Assembly: GCA_937941765.1 (NCBI GenBank)
Contig: CALDGQ010000018.1
Span: 1-64,000 of the forward strand
DNA length: 64,000 bases
Source: an uncultured Saprospiraceae bacterium
Lineage (GTDB): Bacteria > Bacteroidota > Bacteroidia > Chitinophagales > Saprospiraceae
Reading direction: 5' to 3'
Part shown: positions 43,501 to 52,652 of the stretch, in pieces
Layout of the letters: the number at the start of each line of letters is the position of its first letter
Position numbering within the stretch: position 1 is the stretch's first letter
The notes under the pieces: model-generated
The model's input: the letters and a program-made list of their open reading frames with translations, nothing else
Told to the model about the DNA's origin: nothing
Database searches by the model: none
Position numbers and translations under genes: made by a program

Positions 43501-44730
43501 ATGACAAATCAACAAGAATTCTATTCTCCAAATAAAAAAGCGTTCAAGCGTTTTTTAAAAAACAAACCTGCTGTTTTTGGGGCGCTTGTCATAATGTTAG
43601 CTACACTGATTGCCTTGTTGGGATATCTTATCACGCCAGATTCAACACCAGACACCAATGACCAAATTCCGGAAGCGGCTTTACAATCACCTGGATTTTC
43701 GACTCAAATGTTGACGGTCAAAAAAAACAGACCAGTAGAAAACAGCAATATTTTTCAAAAGATGTTATTTGGATCACCAAATCCTAACAAGTTGATTCCA
43801 ATTAACAATTATGAGTTTAAAAGTGATTCGATTTTCTTTGAAAAATTTTCGGGATATGATTCAAAAGGGGAGTTAGTAGTGGGTGAAAGAGAAGGATTGA
43901 ATATTGCGGATGTTTACAATGCATTATCTGCTGACAAAAATGAAGTAATGCGCTTAGGAGATCAACTCAGCTATTATGATGTCAATGGAAATTTAAAATC
44001 AGACAACATTCAATTTTTGCAAAAGGAAATTAAATCGAAAAGTATCGTGAAAAAGCGTTTTTTATTAGGAACTGATAAATTTGGGCGTTCCTTGTTGAGC
44101 AGATTGATATTGGGTGTTCGCATATCTTTAATTGTTGGATTGATTGCCGTCTTTATTTCTTTGACATTAGGCATTTTTATTGGGGCGATAGCAGGCTACT
44201 TTGGTGGTAGAATTGATGATGTAATTATGTTGTTGATTAATACGGTTTGGTCGATACCTACTTTGCTATTGGTGTTTGCAATTGTATTAGCTTTAGGTAG
44301 AGGAATTGGTATTATATTTTTGGCAGTTGGCTTGACGATGTGGGTAGATGTAGCGAGAATTGTCAGAGGACAAATCATGTCATTCCGAAAAATACAATTT
44401 GTAGAAGCAGCTCAAAGTATGGGATTTGGCAATCGAAGAATTATTTTAAAACACATTTTACCCAACATCATAGGTCCGGTCATGGTAATTGCAGCGGCCA
44501 ACTTTGCAACCGCCATTTTGATAGAAGCTGGATTGAGTTATTTGGGATTTGGTATACAGCCACCGACTCCTTCCTGGGGAACGATGCTCAATGAAAATTA
44601 TGGATATGCGATCAGCGGAAAACCATTTCTAGCGATGATTCCTGCATTTGCGATTATGATATTGGTGTTGGCTTTCAATTTAGTGGGGAATGGATTTCGG
44701 GATGCTTTGGATGTGAAAACGAAAGGTTAA
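43501..44730 (+). CDS. ABC transporter permease, OppC/DppC type
   Basis: A 409-residue inner-membrane permease of a peptide/nickel-type ABC importer. The N-terminal OppC leader FKRFLKNKPAVFGALVIML (about residues 15-33) is followed by TM1, a periplasmic insert of about 150 residues, and the five-helix BPD core (about 190-405). The EAA motif is EAAQSMGFGNRRIILKHILP near 303-322, the contact site for the ATPase. The start ATG at 43501 is well placed; the upstream ORF extension lies in repeat DNA. No OppB, OppD, OppF or binding-protein gene is adjacent. The last 39 bp before the stop region are duplicated at 44966-45004. Confidence 0.88.
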   Translation: MTNQQEFYSPNKKAFKRFLKNKPAVFGALVIMLATLIALLGYLITPDSTPDTNDQIPEAALQSPGFSTQMLTVKKNRPVENSNIFQKMLFGSPNPNKLIPINNYEFKSDSIFFEKFSGYDSKGELVVGEREGLNIADVYNALSADKNEVMRLGDQLSYYDVNGNLKSDNIQFLQKEIKSKSIVKKRFLLGTDKFGRSLLSRLILGVRISLIVGLIAVFISLTLGIFIGAIAGYFGGRIDDVIMLLINTVWSIPTLLLVFAIVLALGRGIGIIFLAVGLTMWVDVARIVRGQIMSFRKIQFVEAAQSMGFGNRRIILKHILPNIIGPVMVIAAANFATAILIEAGLSYLGFGIQPPTPSWGTMLNENYGYAISGKPFLAMIPAFAIMILVLAFNLVGNGFRDALDVKTKG

Positions 44731-45087
44731 TTAATATTAAGAATCGAAAGTTTGAGAAGCCTCTGAGGATTCTTGAACTTAATTCTATCAAAAAGTTTCT
44801 CAATCCTCAAAGGCTTAAGAAACTAATAATCTTTTTAAGTATTTGAAGTTTGAGAAGCCTTTGAGGATTCTTAAACTTAATATTAGTACAAAGAATTGAA
44901 GAAACGTTGAAGAGTGGAATTATAAGAGTCAAGTATTACAAATCTTATTAAACCTAAAATCAATATTTAGTGGGGAATGGATTTCGGGATGCTTTGGATG
45001 TGAAGTCTAGGTAAACCTCTTACATATAGCTTAAATATAATCAGTTTTTTTGCTAGCGTATTGTTGCAAATGCTTATTTTTAGGTAA
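44731..45087. repeat. Duplicated permease 3' end and inverted/direct repeats
   Basis: A 39-bp copy of the permease gene end (44679-44717) recurs perfectly at 44966-45004. Between them, AAGTTTGAGAAGCCTCTGAG (from 44749) and its near-identical direct copy (from 44846) flank an inverted copy (AAGTTTCTCAATCCTCAAAG, from 44793). No gene is seen; a duplication or recombination fossil is likely. Confidence 0.75.
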
Positions 45088-47781
45088 ATGATTGTTATGA
45101 AAATCGTATTATTTCCCTTCCTAATATTATTCTTTTTACCGTCGATTTTTTTCGCACAAAATTGTCCTCCATCTATCATACTGGAATCACAGCAAGAAAT
45201 TGATGATTTTATAGTGTTATATCCTAATTGCACAGAAATATCTGGCGACGTGAATATCCAAGGAGTATGGACTACGCAATCGGTATATAATATGAGTGAT
45301 ATTACTAACCTTAACGGACTAAGCAATATTACTTCAATTGGTGGTGATTTAATTTTAACCGAACTTCACCACTTAATCGATCAAACAGGTTTAGAAAATT
45401 TATCAGGTCTAGATAATTTAACTACAATTGGTGGTGATTTGAGACTTGCGACGATAAATTATTTAATCAGTTTATCGGGTCTGGAGAATTTAAATTCCAT
45501 TGGTGGTAGTTTATGTGTTCATGATCTTAGTAGTTTAGAAAATTTATCTCCGTTATCAAACTTAACAGTGGTGGGGCAATCTACTTTTACAGTTGCACAA
45601 TCTTTCGATGCATGGATGGGAGATAAGTATGAAAATATCTCAATACTTATAGGAAAATGTGAATCGCTAACAGATATATCTGGATTAGATCAGCTAGAAA
45701 AATTGCCAGGTTCACTATCAATAGAAAAAAATCAAAGTTTAGATGTTTTGGAGGGATTAAACAATCTAGACACCATAGGAGGCTTTTTAAGAATAGTAGA
45801 TAATGACAACCTACAAGATATCACAAGCATTTCAAATTTGTCCTTTATTGGATTTGGTGATTATAACACACATATAAATAATCCTGGTGATTATGCGCCT
45901 TTTTATGATACCATTTCTTTAGAGATAATTGGAAATGAATCGTTAGTAGGAATTCCTGAATTAACTAATTTACAACATTTATATGGATGCCTTAGGATTG
46001 AAAGTAATCCGCTTATCTCGTCGATTAATCTACCAAATCTAAAATCTGTTGGTAAAGGTTCATATGTCAATGCTTGGTTTCCACCAAGCTATACACCTTG
46101 GTCTATATCTATCGAGAACAATAATAATTTAAACTACCTATCATTTGAAAGTTTAGAAGAAGCCGATACACCTTTTGAAATATTGAACAACCCCAATTTA
46201 TCTATTTGTGAAGGTAGTGGACTCTGTAATTATATTGTTGGAGGCGGAGCAGTCATTATTGCAGATAACAATACTGGTTGTAATGATAGTCTAGAAGTGT
46301 TATTCAATTGTAATTTATCAGGTAAAATTAATCATCCGATATTTTTGGATTTAAATGAAAATGGCATACTAGAAGTTGGAGAACCTTATTACCCATTGGG
46401 AAGTGTAACGATTGAACCTGGCAATTATCAAAGTCAAGGCAATTTAATAAATGGCGGAATTAATTATAGAAATTTTGGCACTTATACGGTTGCGTACAAT
46501 TCGCTAAATACTCCAGACTGGGAATTGACAACTGGAAGTGTATATGATGTTAATTTATCTGAAAATACTCCTTGCGATACCGTCTTTTTTGGTCTTACTC
46601 CATTGAGTCTTTATGCTGATATCGAACCGAGTATGGTAGTTGGTGATTTGCGTTGTTTAACTTTTCAAACTTTCAATCTGTATGCGCAAAATACAGGAAC
46701 AACCAATGTTGATGGAACATTGTGGTTGGAAATAGATGAAAGTATTGAGGAAGTGAACTACCTTGATCTACCAGATACTACCATTGCGCCTAATATTTAT
46801 GGTTGGCATTATTATGATCTGTTTCCTGGAGGATCTGTTCATAAAAAGTTTGACTTAGAGATTCCTTTACAAATAGGGAATACACTCAACTTCAGTGCAT
46901 ATAGTACCTATAATGATATGGGAACAAATCAAACCAGTACCTATTTTGACTACAGTGATATTGTAGATTGTGCTTATGATCCAAATGACAAGTTGGTTAA
47001 CCCAGTTTACCCGGAAGATTATGCGTTGATAGGAGAACCACTGACTTATACCATTCGATTTCAAAATACTGGAAATGCAGAAGCCTTTCATGTGGTCATA
47101 CGTGATACCTTGGATGAACAATTAGACCCAGCATCTTTTCGTGTGATTGCAAGTAGCCACGATTCGGTTTTGACAATGGAATTGAATGATGATCGATTTG
47201 TAAGCTTTAACTTTAACTATATTTACTTGCCAGATAGCACAACTAATTTTGAAGAAAGCCAAGGGTACATCATGTATTCAATACAAGCTTATGATACAAT
47301 CGAAGATGGTACTACAATTGAAAATACCGCAGCCATCTATTTTGATTTTAATCCGCCCATCATTACCAATACAACTTCTAACAACATGATTCACAGCTTT
47401 GATGCAGATGAAGATGGCTTTGATATTTATGAAGATTGTGATGATATGGATGCTGCGATTAATCCTGGTGCAACTGACATTGCTAACAATGGTATAGATG
47501 AAGATTGTGATGGTATGGATATGACCACTTCAACAAATAATTTAGAATCTATTTCAGCAACACTTTTTCCAAATCCAACTAGTGATCTATTTTGGTTAAA
47601 TTTTCAGACATCAGTAACGGGTGAATTATATCTAAGGGATTTTACGGGAAAGCTGATTTTGGCCCAGCAATTACAAATGGAAAACAAAATTGATGTCAGT
47701 CATCTTAAAAGTGGCGTTTATCATTTGGAAATAAAAACAAAGAATGCGGTTTGGTTGGAGCGAGTTGTCAAAGTATTTTAA
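45088..47781 (+). CDS. Large secreted T9SS protein with receptor-L-like repeats and MopE-like motif
   Basis: The 897-residue protein has a signal peptide (MKIVLFPFLILFFLPSIFFA; an ATG at 45097 gives this form). Residues 30-430 hold repeated leucine/asparagine-rich units (LENLSGLDNLTTIGGDLRL) like the receptor-L domain repeats. A beta-domain follows, with LVNPVYPEDYALIGEPLTYT and NTGNAEAFHVVIRDTLDEQ (about 640-690). A calcium-like motif DADEDGFDIYEDCDDMDAAI (about 773) resembles MopE/thrombospondin-type metal sites. The T9SS type A sorting end is LFPNPTSDLFW (about 827) to VVKVF. It is probably surface-attached, perhaps an adhesin. Confidence 0.8.
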   Translation: MIVMKIVLFPFLILFFLPSIFFAQNCPPSIILESQQEIDDFIVLYPNCTEISGDVNIQGVWTTQSVYNMSDITNLNGLSNITSIGGDLILTELHHLIDQTGLENLSGLDNLTTIGGDLRLATINYLISLSGLENLNSIGGSLCVHDLSSLENLSPLSNLTVVGQSTFTVAQSFDAWMGDKYENISILIGKCESLTDISGLDQLEKLPGSLSIEKNQSLDVLEGLNNLDTIGGFLRIVDNDNLQDITSISNLSFIGFGDYNTHINNPGDYAPFYDTISLEIIGNESLVGIPELTNLQHLYGCLRIESNPLISSINLPNLKSVGKGSYVNAWFPPSYTPWSISIENNNNLNYLSFESLEEADTPFEILNNPNLSICEGSGLCNYIVGGGAVIIADNNTGCNDSLEVLFNCNLSGKINHPIFLDLNENGILEVGEPYYPLGSVTIEPGNYQSQGNLINGGINYRNFGTYTVAYNSLNTPDWELTTGSVYDVNLSENTPCDTVFFGLTPLSLYADIEPSMVVGDLRCLTFQTFNLYAQNTGTTNVDGTLWLEIDESIEEVNYLDLPDTTIAPNIYGWHYYDLFPGGSVHKKFDLEIPLQIGNTLNFSAYSTYNDMGTNQTSTYFDYSDIVDCAYDPNDKLVNPVYPEDYALIGEPLTYTIRFQNTGNAEAFHVVIRDTLDEQLDPASFRVIASSHDSVLTMELNDDRFVSFNFNYIYLPDSTTNFEESQGYIMYSIQAYDTIEDGTTIENTAAIYFDFNPPIITNTTSNNMIHSFDADEDGFDIYEDCDDMDAAINPGATDIANNGIDEDCDGMDMTTSTNNLESISATLFPNPTSDLFWLNFQTSVTGELYLRDFTGKLILAQQLQMENKIDVSHLKSGVYHLEIKTKNAVWLERVVKVF

Positions 47782-47783
47782 GG

Positions 47784-48096
47784 ATAAAATCTGGAATAAA
47801 TATAAATTTAAGTCTAAGAATAATTTTAAGTTTAAATGGGCGACGCACGCTTGTTTCGTAAGTCTACGCGTCTCGACGGTCATTAAACTTAAACGTCGAC
47901 TTAAACTTAAACCAACGCGTCTCGACGATCATTAAACTTAAACTTCGACTTAAACTTAAACTTAAACCAATGCGTCTCGACGGTCATTAAACTTAATCTT
48001 CGACTTAATCCTAAACTTAAACCAATGCGTCTCGACGGTCACTAAACTTCGACTTAATCTTAAACTTAAATTCGGGACTTAATCCTAAACTTATCT
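47784..48096. repeat. Tandem 49-55-bp repeat with CTTAAA-period arms
   Basis: A core GCGTCTCGACGGTCATT recurs at 47868, 47917, 47972 and 48027 (with single changes), giving periods of 49, 55 and 55 bp. The DNA between cores is CTTAAACTTAAAC-type hexamer repeat. The left arm (TTTAAGTCTAAG, TTTTAAGTTTAAATGG) is inverted to it. No gene is seen from 47782 to 48168 beyond these repeats. Confidence 0.8.
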
Positions 48097-48168
48097 CTTA
48101 ATTTATTATATTTAATTTTCTTTAAAGTATAAACCAAAAACTGATTTTAAAACGATCCACCTTTTCCC

Positions 48169-49416
48169 TTGGACAATCTAGATAACATAAAAAAAGAACT
48201 GGCTGCTACCGATGCATTGGAGCGTAAACTGCATTTGAAACAATTGCAAATTACAAGTCTATTGAATATCACGCAGGCCATCAATGACAACATAGAGGTA
48301 AAAGGCTTGTATGGGATGTATAGCTATTTTTTGAGTTGGGATATGGGCGTTAAGAAAATGGCGTTGTTTGTAAATAGAGATGGGAAATGGGAGTGTACTA
48401 CTTCTTTTGGTACAGAAGAACAAATGTTGAATGTTGATGTAGATGAATTGTTGGGAAAATATGACCGAACAAAAATTTTGGCAGGAGAGGAACGAAATTT
48501 TTTGTCTGATGAATTCGATATTGTAATTCCAGTGTTACATAAAGAGACACCGATTTCCTATACTTTTATTGGTGGGTATGAAAATAATGAAGATGCTTAC
48601 AATAACCTAAAGTTCATCACAACAATTACGAATATCATTGCCGTTGCGATTGAGAACAAACGGATGTTCAAACAACATATACACCAAGAAAGGTTGAATC
48701 GTGAAATGGAGTTGGCGACAGACATGCAAGAAATGTTGGTGCCAACAAATCTTCCAAAAAATGAACATTACGAATTGGCAAGTATCTACGTGCCTCACTT
48801 AAGAGTCGGTGGTGATTATTTTGATTTTAGAGAATTGGAAGATGATCGTTTAGCATTTTGTGTGGCAGATATTTCCGGCAAAGGATTAGCAGCAGCCTTA
48901 TTGATGGCAAATTTTCAGGCCAACTTTCAAAGTTTAATTACCAAGCAAAATTCGTTGGATGAATTTATTGAAGAAATAAATGAAGCAGTGTTCCGGAGTA
49001 CAAAGGGAGAAAGATTTCTGACATTTTTTGTAGGAGAGTACAACAAAAAAACAAGAACCTTGATGTACGTCAATGCAGGTCATAATCGACCGATTTTGGC
49101 AACTCAATCAGGAACACAAACATTGGACAAAGGAAGTACGATAATAGGATCCTTCGAAAAACTGCCTTTTATTGAATTGGGTGAAGTGAAAATTGAAGGA
49201 CCTGCGACCTTATTATGTTATACCGATGGTGTAACAGATATTCAAAATAATAACGGAGATTACTTTAGTGAAGAGAAATTGGCTACGTTTGTTGAAACCA
49301 ATGCGAGTTACGATGCAGAAATTTTTAATAAGAAATTGATGCAACAGATAAACTTATACAAAGAAGACTTAATTTTACCCGACGATTTGACAGTATTGAC
49401 TTGCAAGTTTTTATAA
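48169..49416 (+). CDS. PP2C/SpoIIE family serine phosphatase (RsbU-like) with GAF-like sensor
   Basis: The 415-residue protein has an N-terminal helical coil (ALERKLHLKQLQITSLLNIT), a GAF-like domain (about 30-170), a linker coil, and a C-terminal PP2C-type SpoIIE domain (about 200-415). The RVGGDYFDF motif near 211 and DISGKGLAAALLMANFQANF near 230 are the metal-binding RsbU signatures, together with CYTDGVTDIQNNNGDYFSEE near 350. The start codon is TTG at 48169, since the conserved coil begins there and no earlier ATG exists. It probably dephosphorylates a STAS anti-anti-sigma factor; the RsbW-like kinase at 20434 could be a distant partner. Confidence 0.85.
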   Translation: MDNLDNIKKELAATDALERKLHLKQLQITSLLNITQAINDNIEVKGLYGMYSYFLSWDMGVKKMALFVNRDGKWECTTSFGTEEQMLNVDVDELLGKYDRTKILAGEERNFLSDEFDIVIPVLHKETPISYTFIGGYENNEDAYNNLKFITTITNIIAVAIENKRMFKQHIHQERLNREMELATDMQEMLVPTNLPKNEHYELASIYVPHLRVGGDYFDFRELEDDRLAFCVADISGKGLAAALLMANFQANFQSLITKQNSLDEFIEEINEAVFRSTKGERFLTFFVGEYNKKTRTLMYVNAGHNRPILATQSGTQTLDKGSTIIGSFEKLPFIELGEVKIEGPATLLCYTDGVTDIQNNNGDYFSEEKLATFVETNASYDAEIFNKKLMQQINLYKEDLILPDDLTVLTCKFL

Positions 49417-49519
49417 AATATAAATGAACGCAATATCTTAAAGTCGTGTTTTAAATGTAGGATAATTTCCGAATTAGACGAAAAAGTCCACAACAATTAC
49501 TAAATTAATAATAGACAAA

Positions 49520-50257
49520 ATGAAAATTACACCAGTCCATATCGTATTATTTATGGTTGCCGTCATTGCATTGGCAAATGCTGGATTGAATCCAATGTTT
49601 TTATTTTTTGGTGCTTTTTTCTTTATCAGTTCCGCTGGACGAAGAGGTGGAAATTCGCAGCAAAAAAGAAGGCAAGAACAACAACGACAAATTAGAGAAG
49701 CACAAGCTAGAGCGCAAAGAAGATACAATCCCGTACCACAAAGAGATGCGAGATATCAGGAGCATATCAAAAAAGCGCAGCAGAAGCAAGAGATGAGAGG
49801 ACGATTGGCAAAAGCTTTGCCTTATAAAACCAAGGGAGTTGAAGAATACAAAAATTATCATTACGATGATGCCATTGAGAATTTTGTAAAAGCATTGGAA
49901 TTTAATGATAAAGATGTCGCGACGCATTTTAATTTGGCTTGCTCCTACTCATTGACCGAACAAGCAGACAAGGCTTTTGAACATATAGACAAGGCAGTTC
50001 AGTTAGGTTTCAATGATGCAGATAAAATAAATACGCATGATGCTTTTGCGTTTTTGAGAGTTCAAGATAAATTTCAAGCTTTCAAAAATAATGGGTATCG
50101 ATTAGGAGGACAGCAGAAACAAACCAAGACTGTTAAAGTAGAACAAGCGGAGCATGGAAATTTATTAGAAGATTTAAAAAGGCTTGCAGAAAAAAGACAA
50201 CAAGGGTTGTTGACAGAACAAGAATTTTTATTAGAGAAGAAAAAACTGCTACGTTAA
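49520..50257 (+). CDS. Membrane-anchored TPR protein with SHOCT-like C-terminus
   Basis: A 245-residue protein: a hydrophobic N-terminus (about 4-40), a very basic Gln/Arg-rich linker (about 45-85), then a TPR-type helical region (about 105-160, EEYKNYHYDDAIENFVKALE), and a C-terminal LLEDLKRLAEKRQQGLLTEQ segment followed by EFLLEKKKLL (about 215-245), which resembles the SHOCT domain. The function is unknown; protein-protein contact at the membrane is suggested. It is followed 133 bp later by the CBS gene in the same direction. Confidence 0.7.
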   Translation: MKITPVHIVLFMVAVIALANAGLNPMFLFFGAFFFISSAGRRGGNSQQKRRQEQQRQIREAQARAQRRYNPVPQRDARYQEHIKKAQQKQEMRGRLAKALPYKTKGVEEYKNYHYDDAIENFVKALEFNDKDVATHFNLACSYSLTEQADKAFEHIDKAVQLGFNDADKINTHDAFAFLRVQDKFQAFKNNGYRLGGQQKQTKTVKVEQAEHGNLLEDLKRLAEKRQQGLLTEQEFLLEKKKLLR

Positions 50258-50390
50258 CTGAAAACTATCAAAACTAAACTTACTATTGAGAGAGCCAACG
50301 AATCATTTTTTAAAACGTTATGAAAGTACGGTTTTAAACAAAGGAGAGATTTAATGTTTAGAATTTGTATCAGCACAAAAACAACATACC

Positions 50391-51050
50391 ATGATCGCTG
50401 GCAATTTAGTTTCACAAGTATTGATTCCCGCACGTACATCGGATACGGGGCAAGACGCACTCAACACGATGAATGAATTCAACATTCGTCATTTACCTAT
50501 CGTCAATAATACAGAACTATTAGGTGTAGTTTCCCAAGATGATATTTTGAATCATGATGCGAAGGAACCAGTCGGTTCTTACAACCTATCTTTGATTAAG
50601 GCATATGTATCGGATCAAGATCATATCTACGACATTATCAAATTAATGATCGAAAATCAGTTGACCATCGTTCCTGTAGTTGACCACGAAAAAAATTACA
50701 TGGGAATGGTGACCGAAAAAGACTTGTTACAATTTTTTGCAAGGTCTGCTTCGTTTACTGAACCAGGAAGTATTATTGTCCTAGAAGTCAATCGAAGAGA
50801 TTATTCGTTGGCAGAAATTTCCAGAATTGTTGAAGGAGAAAATGCGGCGATCCTTTCTAGCTTTGTTACCAGCAACTTAGAATCGGTCAACGTTGACGTA
50901 ACTTTGAAAATTAATAAGCAAGATTTACAATCCATTATTTCTACTTTTGAAAGATTCGATTACAAAGTAAAAGGTACTTTTCATGAAGATACTTTCACTG
51001 AGAATTTGAAAGAGCGTTATGATTCTTTTATGTCTTATCTGAATGTTTAA
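50391..51050 (+). CDS. CBS-domain pair protein with C-terminal ACT-like domain
   Basis: A 219-residue protein. A CBS pair (residues 1-125) has the elements EFNIRHLPIVNNTELLGVVS and QLTIVPVVDHEKNYMGMVTE, both ending in a D-(I/L)-L pattern, which bind adenosyl ligands in known cases. The C-terminal 125-219 region looks ACT-like (IIVLEVNRRDYSLAEISRIV). It is probably a cytoplasmic energy or nucleotide sensor; the target is not indicated by the context. The start ATG at 50391 fits the family pattern. Confidence 0.8.
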   Translation: MIAGNLVSQVLIPARTSDTGQDALNTMNEFNIRHLPIVNNTELLGVVSQDDILNHDAKEPVGSYNLSLIKAYVSDQDHIYDIIKLMIENQLTIVPVVDHEKNYMGMVTEKDLLQFFARSASFTEPGSIIVLEVNRRDYSLAEISRIVEGENAAILSSFVTSNLESVNVDVTLKINKQDLQSIISTFERFDYKVKGTFHEDTFTENLKERYDSFMSYLNV

Positions 51051-51075
51051 TTTTTTTAACACCTAGGACGTATTT

Positions 51076-51189
51076 TTACCAGAGATCACAAAGATACAAA
51101 GACCACAAAGAGCTTTAAAATCACGACGTAGGAATGAATTTCCACATCCTCCTTTGTAATCTTTGTTTCTAATGTGACCCTTTGTAGTA
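51076..51189. repeat. Inverted repeat with ACAAAG-period arms
   Basis: Left arm: TCACAAAGATACAAAGACCA followed by CAAAGAG. Right arm: CTCCTTTGTAATCTTTG and ACCCTTTGTAGTAA. The arms are inverted with scattered mismatches around a core ATCACGACGTAGG. Arms of this type (CACAAAG) are seen in intergenic DNA of many bacteria. It follows the CBS gene directly and lies before the POTRA gene. Confidence 0.6.
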
Positions 51190-51254
51190 AAAAAGTGCGT
51201 TAGGCAAACCTATTATGTGTTAAATTCCTAAATTAGCGAGCTCATTGTCTCAAT

Positions 51255-52652
51255 ATGCAAATAAGCAAATCGCTAATTATATTCCTTTTTTTCATTTTCC
51301 CTTTCCTTTTGATTGCTCAGAATGATCATGTAACCATCCATTCCATCACCCTCAATGGCAATAAAAAAACAAAAGACAAAATCATCTATCGAGAATTGGA
51401 TTTCAAACAAGGAGACAAAATCCTAATTACAGATTTAGAAAAACGACTAAAAGAAAACGAACGTCTCGTACTCAATACTGGTATGTTTTCAAAAGTTGAA
51501 ATAATTCCAACTCAAAATAAATCGCAAATTGATATTGAAATTAAGGTCCAAGAAAATTGGTACATCTACCCTATCCCACTGGTTGAATTAGCAGATCGAA
51601 ACTTCAATGTCTGGTGGGTGGAACAAAATCGCAAACTGAATCGGCTCAATTTATCAATGCGTTTTTATCATTTAAATCTAACAGGAAATCAAGATCGCTT
51701 AAAAATATTGACCCAAGTTGGTTACACTCAAAAATTGGAATTGGAATACACTTATCCTGGAATCAATAAAGCGCAAACGATTGGTTTAACCACCAATTTA
51801 TTATTCACCAGAAATAAAGAGATTGGATATACTTCTTTTGGAAACAAACTATTATTCGACCGCGAAGAAGATATTTTTCAACTCAAAAGAACGAGAATTG
51901 GCGGTGGTGTTATTTATCGACCAGGTATTTTATTTTATCACACAGCGACCGTCAATTATCACCAAAACAAAATAACAGACACCGTTGCAGTTGAGTTAAA
52001 TCCCGATTATTTTTTAGATAGCAGAATTAGTCAACAATATATTTCCTTAAGCTATAATTTCACCTACGATAAACGAGATATCAAACCTTATCCAGAAACA
52101 GGAATTTTTTCATTTGCAGAAATACAGAAAGATGGAGTTGGAATTTTTGAGGATCGAAACTCATTAAGGTTGACAGCAGAAGTTCGAAAATATATGTTGC
52201 ATTCGAAAAAATGGAGTACCTCAATAAGTATAAAAGGACGTACTGAATTAATTCGAAAAAAGCACAGTTATTATAATTCAAGAGCTTTGGGATATCTAGA
52301 AGACTTCATTCGCGGATATCAATATTACGTGGTAGATGGACAAGATTATTTGTATTTCAAAAGTAGTTTGAGATATAAACTAATTGATCGAGAGATTCAG
52401 TTTGGCAATTGGGTATTTATAGAGCAGTTTAGATTGGCACCATTAAAAATTTATTTGACTGCCAATTACGATGGTGGACGTGTCTGGGACCAATACTATC
52501 AAGAGAACAATCCACTGACTAATGCGTATTTACAAGGTGGGAGTTTGGGTGTTGATTTTGTGGTTTATTACGACAAAGTACTACGATTTGAATATAGCAT
52601 CAATCATCTAAAAGAAAAAGCACTATTTTTGACCTATAATTTATCTTTCTAA
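51255..52652 (+). CDS. BamA/TamA-like outer membrane protein with one POTRA domain
   Basis: A 465-residue protein with a signal peptide ending near residue 22 (LLIAQ). The POTRA-like domain (about 25-95) has ITLNGNKKTKDKIIYRELDF and then the RLVLNTGMFSKVEI motif (about 72-85). The rest (about 110-465) is beta-strand-rich, with RDIKPYPETGIFSFAEIQ near 275 and an aromatic C-terminal strand ending YNLSF, as expected for an outer-membrane barrel. It may help insert outer-membrane proteins or act in export. It is shorter than BamA (one POTRA). The stop overlaps the nadK start (TAATG). Confidence 0.82.
   Translation: MQISKSLIIFLFFIFPFLLIAQNDHVTIHSITLNGNKKTKDKIIYRELDFKQGDKILITDLEKRLKENERLVLNTGMFSKVEIIPTQNKSQIDIEIKVQENWYIYPIPLVELADRNFNVWWVEQNRKLNRLNLSMRFYHLNLTGNQDRLKILTQVGYTQKLELEYTYPGINKAQTIGLTTNLLFTRNKEIGYTSFGNKLLFDREEDIFQLKRTRIGGGVIYRPGILFYHTATVNYHQNKITDTVAVELNPDYFLDSRISQQYISLSYNFTYDKRDIKPYPETGIFSFAEIQKDGVGIFEDRNSLRLTAEVRKYMLHSKKWSTSISIKGRTELIRKKHSYYNSRALGYLEDFIRGYQYYVVDGQDYLYFKSSLRYKLIDREIQFGNWVFIEQFRLAPLKIYLTANYDGGRVWDQYYQENNPLTNAYLQGGSLGVDFVVYYDKVLRFEYSINHLKEKALFLTYNLSF

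Noticed and set aside
47744-47935. 63-residue plus-strand ORF and its minus-strand partner at 47671-47883
   Set aside because: Both are readings of the CTTAAA repeat region and the end of the T9SS gene.
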